Source: Piscibacillus salipiscarius JCM 13188
GTDB lineage: Bacteria > Bacillota > Bacilli > Bacillales > Alkalibacillaceae
Assembly: GCF_001311865.1 (NCBI RefSeq)
Contig: NZ_BBCD01000014.1
Location: forward strand, 1 to 64,000
DNA: 64,000 nt
Direction: 5' to 3'
How positions within the stretch are numbered: the first letter of the stretch is position 1; each line of letters starts with the position of its first letter. The notes under the pieces are model-generated. The model was not told the origin of the DNA. It made no database searches and was given only the letters and a program-made list of their open reading frames with translations. The position numbers and the translations under genes were made by a program. Of this stretch, positions 1 to 8,603 are shown one piece after another.

Positions 1-68
1 ATTTAAGCAGGGGTTTATTTATATATTCCGACACTATGTATATTTATTTATAACAATTACTCTCAGTA

Positions 69-236
69 CATGGACAATTCATTACTATATGCGAACAATT
101 ATTCTTGAAATACGGACAAATTCTTATTAGATACGAACAGTTATCCTTGGAATACGAACAAATTCTTATTAGATATGAACAGTTTCAGGTGAAATATAAA
201 CAATTTCTAATCAAATACAAACAAAACAAAAACAGC
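69..236. repeat. Degenerate tandem array, 21-nt period
   Basis: About eight consecutive units exactly 21 nt long begin at 69, 90, 111, 132, 153, 174, 195 and 216. Most contain a core like GAACAAATTCTTATTAGA. Because 21 is a multiple of 3, the array gives an open frame coding a heptad-like peptide rich in YEQ and IRY, but there is no ribosome binding site and the frame runs into the antisense of yceI. I read it as intergenic repeat DNA, not a gene. A second 21-nt array lies at 61,400-61,525. Confidence 0.75.
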
Positions 237-253
237 CAGGCTCACCGCCTGGC
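235..253 (-). terminator. Rho-independent terminator of yceI
   Basis: A 7-bp stem GCCAGGC/GCCTGGC with a 5-nt loop lies just past the yceI stop. On the minus strand it is followed by a T-rich tract. Confidence 0.85.
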
Positions 254-262
254 GTTTACTAA

Positions 263-793
263 TTATTCTTCAATCACAAATTCGAATGCTGCATTAATAT
301 TAACTTCTTTACCAATTAATACGCCGCCAGTTTCTAATGCTGCATTCCAAGTAAGTCCGTAATCTTCACGATTGATTTTACCTTCAACATCAAAACCAGC
401 AACCATGTTACCACCCATTGGATCTTTTGCAATACCATTGTGAACAACCTTGAAAGTCTCTTCATTAGTCGTTCCTCTAATTGTAAGGTCGCCTGTTACT
501 TCGTATTCAGAGTCACTTACTTTCTTAACTGATTTACTTTCAAATACAATGTTAGGATGATTTTCTGCATCGAAGAAATCTGCTGATTTTAAGTGACCAT
601 TTCGATCTTCATTATTTGTCTCGATTGATGAAACATCTACGATCGCTTTAACACTAGCATCCTCCAAATGATTAACATCACCATTGAACTCGATGTCTAC
701 GTTTTGAAATTCCCCTTTTGCCTTTGAAACCATCATGTGTTTGACAGTGAAATAAACTGCACTGTGTACTTTGTCTAATTGAACTGTTGCCAT
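263..793 (-). CDS. YceI family lipid-binding-like protein
   Basis: A 176-residue protein of the YceI family, small beta-barrel (lipocalin-like) proteins that bind isoprenoid or other lipid ligands. The N terminus has the family signature HSAVYFTVKHMMVSKAKGEF, and the C-terminal GGVLIGKEVNI is also typical. No signal peptide is visible, so the protein is probably cytoplasmic, as in other Bacillaceae. The ATG at 793 follows a GAGGAGGA ribosome binding site. It is transcribed divergently from the HxlR regulator at 932, with a clear promoter and operator between them. The frame is intact. Family assignment is firm; the ligand is unknown. Confidence 0.93.
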   Translation of the reverse strand: MATVQLDKVHSAVYFTVKHMMVSKAKGEFQNVDIEFNGDVNHLEDASVKAIVDVSSIETNNEDRNGHLKSADFFDAENHPNIVFESKSVKKVSDSEYEVTGDLTIRGTTNEETFKVVHNGIAKDPMGGNMVAGFDVEGKINREDYGLTWNAALETGGVLIGKEVNINAAFEFVIEE

Positions 794-820
794 TATTAAA
801 TTCCTCCTCTGAAATAATTA

Positions 821-867
821 ACTTACTTTATGTAAGTAAGTATATAATTAAAATTTAATTACGTCAA
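821..867 (-). promoter_or_regulatory. yceI promoter with overlapping HxlR-type operator
   Basis: On the minus strand TTGACG (867-862) and TATACT (844-839) are separated by 17 nt. A perfect inverted repeat ACTTAC-N5-GTAAGT (821-837) and an overlapping CTTACT-N7-AGTAAG (822-840) cover the -10 and start region. Position and symmetry fit repression by the divergent HxlR-family regulator. Confidence 0.75.
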
Positions 868-931
868 GTAACATTTAACTATTTTAAAAAGTTTCTTTTT
901 AAGTTATAATAGGTAGAAAGAGGTGAATCAT

Positions 932-1261
932 ATGGCCGATACAAATATTTGCCCAAAATTTGAAAAAGCATTATCAATCTTAAACAAACGGTGGACCGGT
1001 TTAATCGTGTTTCAGCTACTGAATGGTTCACAACGTTTTTGCAATATTGAATCTGAAATTGGTATTAGTGGTCGCGTTTTATCTGAAAGGTTAAAAGATC
1101 TAGAAAAAGAAGGTATAGTCAAACGTACTGTTTATGATGAAACACCAGTTAGAATTGAGTACTCTCTTACTGATAAAGGGCTAGCACTCGAGCCAGTTTT
1201 AAGTCAAATTCAAAATTGGTCAGATAACTGGGTTCAATCAGATCGTGAATTGGTTAATTAA
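932..1261 (+). CDS. HxlR family transcriptional regulator
   Basis: A winged-helix regulator of 109 residues. The Cys in NICPKFEKALSILNKRW near the N terminus is the usual redox or electrophile-sensing position of YodB/HxlR proteins. The core SGRVLSERLKDLEKEGIVKR is the recognition-helix region. I chose ATG 932, preceded by AGAGGTG at 7-nt spacing, over an upstream GTG at 923 that lies inside that ribosome binding site. A -10 TATAAT sits at 905-910. It is divergent from yceI, and the dyad at 821-840 is its likely operator, so it probably represses yceI and perhaps itself. The inducer is unknown. Confidence 0.9.
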   Translation: MADTNICPKFEKALSILNKRWTGLIVFQLLNGSQRFCNIESEIGISGRVLSERLKDLEKEGIVKRTVYDETPVRIEYSLTDKGLALEPVLSQIQNWSDNWVQSDRELVN

Positions 1262-1288
1262 GAGTCCTATTTAAGGGCTCTTTTTTAT
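1261..1288 (+). terminator. Terminator of hxlR-type gene
   Basis: Stem AGAGTCC/GGGCTCT followed by six T, directly after the stop codon. Confidence 0.85.
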
Positions 1289-1361
1289 TTCAATTCCCAT
1301 CTGATAAATTTTTAAAACTTTCAGATTTGCTTGATTTAACCGAATTGATTTAAGCTACACT

Positions 1362-1388
1362 AAAAAACCGGACGCAAATAGCGCCCGG
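1362..1388 (-). terminator. Terminator of the alanine symporter gene
   Basis: Minus-strand stem CCGGGCGC/GCGTCCGG followed by six T, just after the restored alsT stop at 1400. Confidence 0.85.
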
Positions 1389-1399
1389 CCAACAAATCA

Positions 1400-2815
1400 T
1401 TATTTATCTCTATCTTGTGCGCCCCACCATTCAACATTTTTTAAGCCCAGGGACGTTATCTACATGGAATGATGGATCCTTTCCTTCTTTTCTCTGCTTG
1501 GTATAATCCTTAAGAATCGCAAAAGCAATTTTACTTAATAACAGGATCGCAATTAAGTTAACCACTGCCATCATTGCCATGAATAAATCTGCCATACTCC
1601 ATACAATGTCTACTTTAGCTAAAGCACCAAACATCACCATACCTAATACTAAAAAGCGGTAAACATTTCTCCAAATTTTATTATTTTTCAAGAAGTCAAT
1701 GTTTGATTCACCATAATAATAGTTACCAATTACAGAGCTAAAGGCAAATAAGAAAATCGTAACAGCTAAGAAAATGGTAGCCCAGTCACCAATCTGAGCA
1801 CTTAAAGCCGTTTGCGTTAACTGTATGCCATCTTCAGTTGGGCTTGCAAAATCACTGTATAATAGGATAATGAAAGCTGTAAAGCTACACACAACAATCG
1901 TGTCAAAGAAAACGGCTAGTGATTGTACTAACCCTTGTTTGGCAGGGTGGCTAACCCCAGCTGTTGCAGCAGCGTTCGGTGCACTACCCATACCAGCTTC
2001 GTTTGAGAAGAGTCCACGTTTAATCCCTTGCATTAAGGCAGCACCAACTCCACCGCCAACAAATTGTTCAAGTCCGAAAGCATGAGAGAAGATCATTCCA
2101 AATATACGTGGAACTTCAGTAATATTCATAATGACGACGACTAGTGCAACAGCAATATAAATCACTGCCATAATGGGGACAATCGTCCCTGAAACGACCG
2201 CGATACGTTTAATTCCGCCAAAATAATTAATGCAGCAAGAATAACTAAAACAATTCCTGAAACATAATGTTCAATATTAAATGCCTTTTCAACAGCTTCA
2301 GAAATTGTGTTAGCTTGAACCGCATTAAAAACCAATCCAAATGTCATTGTAATAAGTACCGAGAATAATACAGCCATCCAGCGTTGGCCTAGAGCCTTCT
2401 CAATATAATAAGCAGGTCCTCCGCGAAACCCACCTTTATCAGGTACTTTATATACTTGCGCCAGTGTACTTTCAATAAATGCGGTTGCCATACCAATTAA
2501 AGCAATCATCCACATCCAGAACACGGCACCTGGCCCACCAATTGCAACGGCTAACGCAACGCCCGCTAAGTTACCAGTCCCAACTCGAGATGCAATACTA
2601 ATACTGAATGCTTGAAAGGCATTGGTCCCGCGTTTACCACTCTGTTCAACCGCTTCTTCACCAATGACCTTAAACATTTCAGGGAATAAACGAAACTGCG
2701 CAAACTTACTAAAGAACGTAAAGTAAAGACCTGCACCAATTAATAAATAAATTAAAATATAATCCCAAAAAAAAAAACGTGTTACCGTATTTAATAACGG
2801 TACTCAAAAATCCAT
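1400..2815 (-). CDS. alsT: Sodium:alanine symporter (AGCS/AlsT family)
   Basis: A polytopic AGCS-family carrier importing alanine or glycine with sodium. Family blocks are visible: SIASRVGTGNLAGVALA, FRGGPAYYIEKALG and KRGLFSNEAGMGSAPNAAAT. The reading frame is broken at homopolymers: twice near the start (T run and A run at 2770-2810), near 2220 where the frame should read IIFGGIKRIAVVSGT, and near 1440 where the restored C terminus is NVEWWGAQDRDK ending at 1400. With these repaired the protein is about 470 residues, the usual length. A GGGAG ribosome binding site precedes the start; 2820 or 2815 could be the start codon. Its own terminator follows. Single-gene transcript. Confidence 0.88.
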
Positions 2816-2904
2816 ATCATTACAACTCCCTTCCAATTCAAATATCATATACCCAAATTTTATCAATCACTATCACAAAAATAAATAATTTCATTAAAAA
2901 ATGA

Positions 2905-3165
2905 CTATTTAACTATGTCCAAATTGAACGATTGAATCATTTCTTCTTTGGTTTTCTTCGGTAATTTTTTAATATTCGCTTCGCGGCTCATGGCTTCTGA
3001 TTTCGTCTCAAATACTTCATAATAAACGATTTTGACAGGAAGACGTGCACGTGTATATTTTGACGCCTTGCCTGCTAAATGCTTGGCGAGTCTATTATCC
3101 AAATTGTTTGTATATCCCGTATATAAAGATTGATCACAGCATCTTAACATGTATGTATAGTGCAC
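2905..3165 (-). CDS. GIY-YIG domain protein (UPF0213/YazA-like)
   Basis: An 86-residue single-domain GIY-YIG nuclease-family protein. The family signature appears as YTYMLRC followed by [16 protein letters not shown], with the conserved Arg in the helix. Homologues are small stand-alone proteins (YazA/UPF0213) of unclear role, perhaps nucleases. The start is a GTG at 3165 directly after the TAA of the upstream gene, so the two are probably co-transcribed. The frame is intact and the family assignment is strong. Confidence 0.9.
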   Translation of the reverse strand: MHYTYMLRCCDQSLYTGYTNNLDNRLAKHLAGKASKYTRARLPVKIVYYEVFETKSEAMSREANIKKLPKKTKEEMIQSFNLDIVK

Positions 3166-4010
3166 TTAATCCCCCGCCCTTAATCGTTCAACACGTGAAT
3201 TGATTTGTTTTAAATAAGTTTCAGACAAATGTCGTTTGCCGCCACGTACAATTTCATTTAGGTAATGATCAGGCGGCGCTATTTCTTCAAGTTTATCAAT
3301 CACAATAAACGTTAACATGTTTAGTATTTCTCCATTGAAGGTCACATCCACAACAGCTGGTCTGTATAGTCCTATATAACACCTTCACGATTATATAAAT
3401 ACTTTAAAGCTTGTTCAGTAATTTCATAGACAATACCTTCAACTTGATGGCCAGACATCTCCACAATATCAGCTCTTCCCCCATCATCTGCACGCACTGT
3501 GAATCTTAACTCATGTTCAGGTAGTAGCCCAAGTCCAAGTGTTTTAAACTGCGTTAACATGCCCGCTTTTTCAATTCGCTCGTGATCCATACAAGATCCG
3601 TAAGCAAAATAATGAGGCGTTCCTTGATCAAGCAGTTTCTTTAAACGCCAATCTCCAAAAGGAATTTCTTCAGTATTCTGAACCTCTTTTGGATAATAAT
3701 ATAATAATGCTTTAAACTCACCTAAGTCACTTAGTACAAGCTGTTCGGTTCTTTGATAATGATCGGTCTCAGATATACCTTGGTACCCTTCAAGCTTATC
3801 TATTTGTTTTAACACATCATGATCAACTTCATATAGTTCACCATATACATGGTCATCATTGTCTAATAACATAGCTGGATAATCGTATCCTGTATCAATA
3901 AGTCTCCCCTTCGTCCATGCCTGCTGTGAAACTAATTTAGCATCTTCTAATAGATGATGATTTCGTTCATATCGTCTTAGCGTTCCGTAAACAAAAACTA
4001 ACTGCCCCAT
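3166..4010 (-). CDS. Two-domain gamma-glutamylcyclotransferase family protein (YkqA-like)
   Basis: Two GGCT/AIG2-like domains in tandem. The first begins LVFVYGTLRRYERNHH and the second HYFAYGSCMDHERI, each with the YG(T/S) loop that binds gamma-glutamyl substrates. The second domain is cut by a one-base loss near 3375. The next frame continues GLYRPAVVDVTFNGE to a normal C terminus with YLNEIVRGGKRHLSETYL. The rebuilt length of about 280 residues equals that of B. subtilis YkqA. It lies 14 nt after the CPBP protease gene and abuts the GIY-YIG gene, suggesting one operon. The reaction (release of 5-oxoproline from gamma-glutamyl compounds) is inferred from the fold only. Confidence 0.8.
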
Positions 4011-4024
4011 CTAATTCCTCCCTT

Positions 4025-4706
4025 TTACATTGACCAAAATAAATAAAACCCGATCGACACAACGGCAATATCTGCACAATATGTAAAATCCATGAATTTA
4101 AGAAGTTATTGGATTTAGTATTTAACCAGTTGAAAATAAGTCCAACTACAAATAACCCGGCTAGTGCTAATAGGATCAGTTCGAAGTTAAACCATGTCGC
4201 AAAAATAGCCACATGATAAATCGCAAATAATGCTGAAGAAAAAATATAACCCAATACATGATAGCCGGATTGATAAAACTTTAGAAAAATAAAACCTCTA
4301 AAATAAAATTCCTCAAGAGTGAATTTCCAAATGTAATATAGAGTGCAACGAATATGTACGTTTCAAGTGTAATATTAAGCCTGTTTTGCAAATCAAGTAT
4401 GATTGTTTCACCATTAATTTGATCTTGCAGTAAAACATAAGCCGCTAATATAACAATCACCGAAAGTAAACCAAGGCCCACTCCATATTGTAGTCCTTTG
4501 ACATCTACTTGGTTAAGCCTTAATGATTCAAAAAGTCGTTCTTTAAGCACTACTTTGATAAATACAATAGGAACGATTAAAAACAGAAGAATTTTAGCAA
4601 GCGTCTTCATAATGTATGATAATTCTAAAATTTGCTCAACATAAAATAACGCTAAGCAGCTAAGAATGGTTAAGACAATTACTTGAGTGATATGACGTTG
4701 CTTCAA
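4025..4706 (-). CDS. CPBP family intramembrane metalloprotease (CAAX protease-like)
   Basis: A multi-pass membrane protein of about 227 residues. After restoring a base near 4318 the sequence reads LLEEFYFRGFIFL, which holds the EExxxR motif of the CPBP/Abi metalloprotease family; a second motif with His follows (SALFAIYHVAIFA). A further frameshift near 4060 restores the C terminus GFYLFWSM ending at 4025. It starts at ATG 4706. It is upstream of the YkqA-like gene. The family often processes peptides or confers bacteriocin immunity; no partner peptide is visible here. Confidence 0.8.
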
Positions 4707-4793
4707 CGACCCCTCCCCCTTTATAAAAACTATTCTACTAATTCTAACTCATAAATAAAACAACTTTTATGTATTTTGACGAAGTCATATAAA

Positions 4794-4830
4794 AAAGCTG
4801 AACTCAAGATTAAATCTAAAGTTCAGCTTT
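4794..4830. terminator. Terminator of the cyd operon
   Basis: An 11-bp stem AAAGCTGAACT/AGTTCAGCTTT with a 15-nt loop. On the minus strand it is followed by six T. Confidence 0.88.
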
Positions 4831-4843
4831 TACAATATACTAT

Positions 4844-4942
4844 TTATTTCACCGCATCGTCTTTTAAACCTGACCAAAATGCTAATACAATTGAGATGAT
4901 CACCACAATAAACGGTGCGTACGTAATTAAGAAATGATCCAT
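4844..4942 (-). CDS. cydS: Cytochrome bd small subunit CydS
   Basis: A 32-residue single-helix membrane protein, MDHFLITYAPFIVVIISI then VLAFWSGLKDDAVK. It matches the CydS subunit known from the Geobacillus bd oxidase: same length, the MYAP-like start, one transmembrane helix and the AFWxGLKD end. It directly follows cydB: the cydB TAA overlaps an ATG at 4945, and a GAGGAGG site lies before the alternative ATG at 4942. CydS is expected to pack against CydA near heme b558 and stabilise the complex. The operon terminator follows at 4830-4794. Confidence 0.88.
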   Translation of the reverse strand: MDHFLITYAPFIVVIISIVLAFWSGLKDDAVK

Positions 4943-4944
4943 CA

Positions 4945-5970
4945 TTAATACCTCCTCTGTTCTTCACCTTTGACGTAAGTTCTATTAAATAAAAATAATC
5001 TTGCGAGTAATAAGATTGACGGAACGAGTAAGGCAAAACCTGCAATAAATGCGATAATTAATGCTTGTGCCATGGCATCGTTCGTAAAGCCGTCGTAGAT
5101 TGTCAAATACGGATACAGCAAGTACGGATAATGCGACACGCCATAACCGAAGAATGCTAATCCAAATTGAATAATTAAACTCCAAAACGCTAGACTATAA
5201 TATTTTCTCCTCCACAAGAACAAGACGGTAATCGCAAAAAACACTCCCGATAAAGCGAACACCCACCAAATATCCATGATATTCGCAAAGTGTAGTTCAT
5301 TGTGTTGTCTTAATTGCCAAATGATGAGTCCAGCTGATAGGATCGTTGGTCCGCTCCATGCCAGTGAGTATTTTCTTAAGATCTCTCGCGCTTTAAAGTC
5401 TTCAGCCACATCGGCATACGCCGTTAGAAAGGTCGCGGATATATAGAGTACACTGACCACACTTAAAATCACGATACTCCAGGTAAGCGGACTGAAGAAT
5501 AATTCTTTATATAATAACACTGGATTTTCACCTACCATTTCTACAAAACCACCTTCAGAAATGGTTAAAACAATGGAAAGTGATGCCGGAATAAGCAAAC
5601 CTGCTACACCATATAAAAGAACGTAAAACTTACTATCTTTAGCTCCATAAGTTTGAAACGCGTAATAAGACCCGCGAATCGCAAGAAGTACAATCGATAT
5701 ACTAACTGGAACTAACAAAACGGTTCCGTAATAAAATGCCGCGCTTGGGAAGAAGCCAACCATACCAACAAAGAAAAACACTAAGAAAACATTAGTCACT
5801 TCCCACACGGGTGATAAATACCGCTGTATGATATGGTGCAGCACGTGTTTTGTGTTTGCAATCTCACTATAGGCACTGAAAAAACCCGCTCCAAAGTCGA
5901 TGGAGGCAATGATGATATAGCCGAACAGAAATAGCCACAGGACGGATACTCCAATAATCGCTAAATCCAT
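4945..5970 (-). CDS. cydB: Cytochrome bd quinol oxidase subunit II
   Basis: A 341-residue polytopic protein with the CydB pattern: an N terminus with GYIIIASIDFGAG, WEVTNVFLVFFFVGMVGFFP, and a C terminus LLARLFLFNRTYVKGEE. It forms the heterodimer with CydA that oxidises menaquinol and reduces oxygen to water without pumping protons. The start ATG overlaps the cydA stop (TAATG), giving translational coupling, and the stop overlaps the cydS start. The frame is intact. Confidence 0.95.
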   Translation of the reverse strand: MDLAIIGVSVLWLFLFGYIIIASIDFGAGFFSAYSEIANTKHVLHHIIQRYLSPVWEVTNVFLVFFFVGMVGFFPSAAFYYGTVLLVPVSISIVLLAIRGSYYAFQTYGAKDSKFYVLLYGVAGLLIPASLSIVLTISEGGFVEMVGENPVLLYKELFFSPLTWSIVILSVVSVLYISATFLTAYADVAEDFKAREILRKYSLAWSGPTILSAGLIIWQLRQHNELHFANIMDIWWVFALSGVFFAITVLFLWRRKYYSLAFWSLIIQFGLAFFGYGVSHYPYLLYPYLTIYDGFTNDAMAQALIIAFIAGFALLVPSILLLARLFLFNRTYVKGEEQRRY

Positions 5971-7312
5971 TACCTCTCACCCCTTTCAATTGCGTGATCT
6001 TCAAGTTCTCGTTCAACCGGATTTTTCTTAAACATCCGAATGAGCACGATAATGCTACCAGTACCTAACACGATATACAGACCAACAAATAACCATAGCA
6101 TCGTATCAACATATGCCGCTGACGTCGCTCCCTCTGGTGTCTTCATAAACCCACGGAGAATCCATGCTGACGGCCAAACTCTGCGTAGAACCATCCCATT
6201 TCTATCGCTATGAAAGCGAGCGGCCCTGATAACACCAGAATGAAATTAAATAATTTATTTTTAATGACTTTCCATTTTCGTTTAACCGCAAGCCAGTAAA
6301 ATGCTGAAATAAACGTTAACCACATTCCAATGGTGACCATTAAATCAAAGAAATAATGCACAATTAAAGGTGGGAGTTCGTCTTCTGGAAATTCATTTAA
6401 CCCTTTCACTTCTGCAAATGGATCACTATGGGCTAAAATACTTAACGCATATGGTATCTTGATAGCTCCCTGCACCTCGCCATTTTCATCGAGCCAACCG
6501 AACATCATAAGAGGTGCACCCTCTTCCGTTTCAAAATGCCACTCTGCTGCAGCTAACTTTTCAGGTTGGTATTCGGCTAAAAATTTTCCGGAGAAGTCAC
6601 CAACAATGACAGTTGCAATAGAAAAGATCAAACCCACTTTCATCATTAGATACAATGATTTTTTATGATAAATATGGTCTCGTCCTTTAAATAAATGAAA
6701 CGCCGCAATGGATGCTAATACAAATGCAGACGTCATATAAGCAGTCGTTAATACGTGAGCAACCTTTGTTGGCGTTGCTGGGTTAAACATCGCAGCAATC
6801 GGGTCTACATTAACGAGTGCCCCATTAACTAAATCAAATCCTTGTGGTGTATTCATGAATGCGTTAACCATCGTAATGAAGAACGCTGAAAATGATGCCC
6901 CAATAGCAACTGGAATAAGAAGAAGCATATGCTTTTTCTGATTCTCAAAGCGGTCCCACGTATATAAATAAATCCCTAAGAAAATCGCCTCAAAAAAGAA
7001 CGCGAACGTTTCCAAAAATAAAGGTAAACTGATCACATGACCTGCTAATTCCATAAAGTTCGGCCAAAGTAGTGATAACTGCAGTCCAATAGCTGTACCC
7101 GTTACGACACCAACAGCAACAGTAATCACGAACCCTCTTGTCCACCTTCTAGCTAATAAAATATAGTGCTCATCATTCTTTTTAATGCCAATCCACTGAG
7201 CAATCGCAATCATGAGCGGGATCCCTACACCAATCGTCGCATACAATATGTGAAATGCTAACGTTAATCCTGTTAGCGTTCGGCTAAAAAAGACCGGATC
7301 GTATTCCATCAT
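5970..7312 (-). CDS. cydA: Cytochrome bd quinol oxidase subunit I
   Basis: Counting from ATG 7312, the heme ligands expected for the Geobacillus enzyme are present: His21 (LAFHILY), His186 (TKVAHVL) and Met325 (FFDLMVT), with Glu101 and Glu108 in ETFAFFFEAIFLG. The quinol loop is short. A one-base loss near 6165 breaks the conserved EFGRQPW segment; the next frame continues PWILRGFMKTPEGAT to a normal C terminus, about 447 residues in all. The start has a GGGGGTG site, and 14 nt upstream ends a 31-residue ORF. The operon is under a Rex operator. No cydC/cydD assembly genes are in the window. Confidence 0.94.
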
Positions 7313-7326
7313 CAGACTAGCACCCC

Positions 7327-7422
7327 CTATATTAGAAAAAGACGACCTAAAATCGAAATCAACATAATAATTGCTACAACAAAACTGAGGATGATCAACC
7401 ATTTTTCATGTTTCTTATACAT
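7327..7422 (-). CDS. 31-residue single-helix membrane protein upstream of cydA
   Basis: A short ORF with an ATG at 7422, a GGGGAG site at 6-nt spacing, and a stop 14 nt before cydA. The product starts MYKKHEKW and has one hydrophobic helix (LIILSFVVAIIMLISILG) ending RLFLI. It lies between the Rex site and cydA, so it is in the cyd transcript. It does not resemble CydS, which is encoded separately after cydB. It may be an accessory helix of the oxidase; I know of no named family. It could also be a translated leader. Confidence 0.6.
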   Translation of the reverse strand: MYKKHEKWLIILSFVVAIIMLISILGRLFLI

Positions 7423-7513
7423 GTACATCTCCCCTTCACGCTCTATCATACCTCATTTAGTTCTTTAACAACTCATTAGTCAGTTAACGCTTTGTTACGA
7501 AGAGTTGAGGATT

Positions 7514-7531
7514 TTGTGAACTATTTCACAA
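7514..7531. promoter_or_regulatory. Rex operator of the cyd operon
   Basis: An 18-bp site TTGTGAACTATTTCACAA with perfect TTGTGA/TCACAA half sites, the consensus of the NADH-sensing repressor Rex. It is about 90 nt upstream of the first ORF of the cyd transcript. Confidence 0.93.
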
Positions 7532-7549
7532 CTTGTTTATACAAACAAG
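7532..7549. promoter_or_regulatory. Second inverted repeat abutting the Rex site
   Basis: CTTGTTT-N4-AAACAAG directly touches the Rex operator. It could be an operator for another regulator or an RNA hairpin near the transcript start. A candidate -10 (TATAAT, 7567-7562, minus strand) with a weak -35 lies just upstream. Confidence 0.5.
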
Positions 7550-7567
7550 CTGACACTTCATATTATA

Positions 7568-7757
7568 CTAATGTTACTAAAATTCTAAACTTTACAATTA
7601 TTAACTTTTACTTTACATTTAAGGTTGTATATCTCTATTAAACTAGTTCTCTTATTTCATATATTATATTTATTACATCAAATACCCTTTAATAACTTTT
7701 AAATTTTTATATCAATAAAAAGCCCAAACATGAAGAAAGACAATTTATTATCCGAAC
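7568..7757. other. Intergenic, no gene seen
   Basis: AT-rich divergent spacer between the cyd promoter and the DUF6176 gene. It has many stops in all frames and no strong hairpin. Confidence 0.6.
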
Positions 7758-7758
7758 A

Positions 7759-7784
7759 AAAAGAGTAGGCACACCTACTCTTTT
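7759..7784. terminator. Hairpin in front of the DUF6176 gene
   Basis: An 11-bp stem AAAAGAGTAGG/CCTACTCTTTT with a 4-nt loop, 23 nt before the ATG at 7808. It could end a short leader transcript (attenuator) or act as a terminator on either strand. Confidence 0.55.
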
Positions 7785-7807
7785 AACTCAATTAAGGGAG
7801 GATTTAC

Positions 7808-8152
7808 ATGAATATAGAACTGACTCGTTTTCGAGTTAAATCAGGTAAATCACAACAAGTCGACGAATGGATGGCATTTTTAAATAAGCACATGGATGAA
7901 GTGCTTCTGACCTTAGAAGATGAAAAAATGTATGTAGAAAATATTTTTCGTGAAACAACTGATAGAACTGAATATCTTTATTGGTACTCGATTGAAGGAG
8001 AAGGTGGTCAAAACGTAGAAGAATCCGAACATTGGATTGATCTTAAACACTTAGAATACTGGAATGAATGTATTGATGATACATATGAGCCGATTGACTT
8101 AAAATTAGAGGTATTGATGATTCCTGAGAGAATACGCAAACATTTAAGGTAA
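7808..8152 (+). CDS. DUF6176 family protein
   Basis: A 114-residue soluble protein. The pattern TRFRVKSGKSQQVDEW, LEDEKMYVENIF and YWYSIEGEGG fits DUF6176, small proteins with an antibiotic-biosynthesis-monooxygenase-like (ABM) fold and no known function. The ATG at 7808 follows AAGGGAGG. A hairpin just upstream may control it. The next gene starts 10 nt downstream, so the two are likely co-transcribed. Confidence 0.8.
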   Translation: MNIELTRFRVKSGKSQQVDEWMAFLNKHMDEVLLTLEDEKMYVENIFRETTDRTEYLYWYSIEGEGGQNVEESEHWIDLKHLEYWNECIDDTYEPIDLKLEVLMIPERIRKHLR

Positions 8153-8162
8153 GGATGATTCT

Positions 8163-8603
8163 ATGCCCAAAACTATTATAGCTTTAATAGTCATTTCGCT
8201 AACTTTGATGTTCATCATTGGTTGGTATAGTCCATTATCTAATTTAAACACCGAATCATACATCAATCATGGACCAACCATTCAAGACCACATAGAAGGT
8301 TTAAGAGCTTTAAACAGGCATGCTAGTAAACATTCTCTTGAACTTACAAACTATTATATAGAACATATTGCTCAAGAGCTTGAAGAAAATTGGGTTCAAA
8401 AACAAGAGCCTGATTATGATCAACTATTTGCGGATGTTAAACATGTTCGTATGATCTTTCAAGGTCTTGTCGGTACCGTTAACTATGGAAGTGAAGAACG
8501 TCAATACCTTGAAGATAGCATTAATCACATAAGATTAATAGAATCACTTATAAGACAAACAAAAGCAGAAAAAGTTGATGTTATGATTGACCTACCTAAT
8601 TGA
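8163..8603 (+). CDS. Hypothetical secreted or membrane-anchored protein
   Basis: A 146-residue protein with one N-terminal hydrophobic segment (IIALIVISLTLMFIIGW), then a polar helical domain of about 120 residues, probably outside the membrane. There is no lipobox Cys, so the helix is either an anchor or an uncleaved signal. I do not recognise a family. It lies 10 nt after the DUF6176 gene in an apparent two-gene operon. Its end overlaps the convergent PstS-like gene by 8 bp. Confidence 0.7.
   Translation: MPKTIIALIVISLTLMFIIGWYSPLSNLNTESYINHGPTIQDHIEGLRALNRHASKHSLELTNYYIEHIAQELEENWVQKQEPDYDQLFADVKHVRMIFQGLVGTVNYGSEERQYLEDSINHIRLIESLIRQTKAEKVDVMIDLPN

Noticed and set aside
69-236. CRISPR array
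   Set aside because: Units are contiguous degenerate 21-mers without constant repeats plus unique spacers, and no cas genes are present.
105-362. Open frame coding a YEQ/IRY-rich repeat peptide
   Set aside because: It is the 21-nt repeat read in frame, has no ribosome binding site and runs antisense into yceI.
1400-2815. Pseudogene call for alsT and other broken genes
   Set aside because: Breaks are at homopolymers throughout the core genome and the frames join into intact proteins; sequencing error is simpler.
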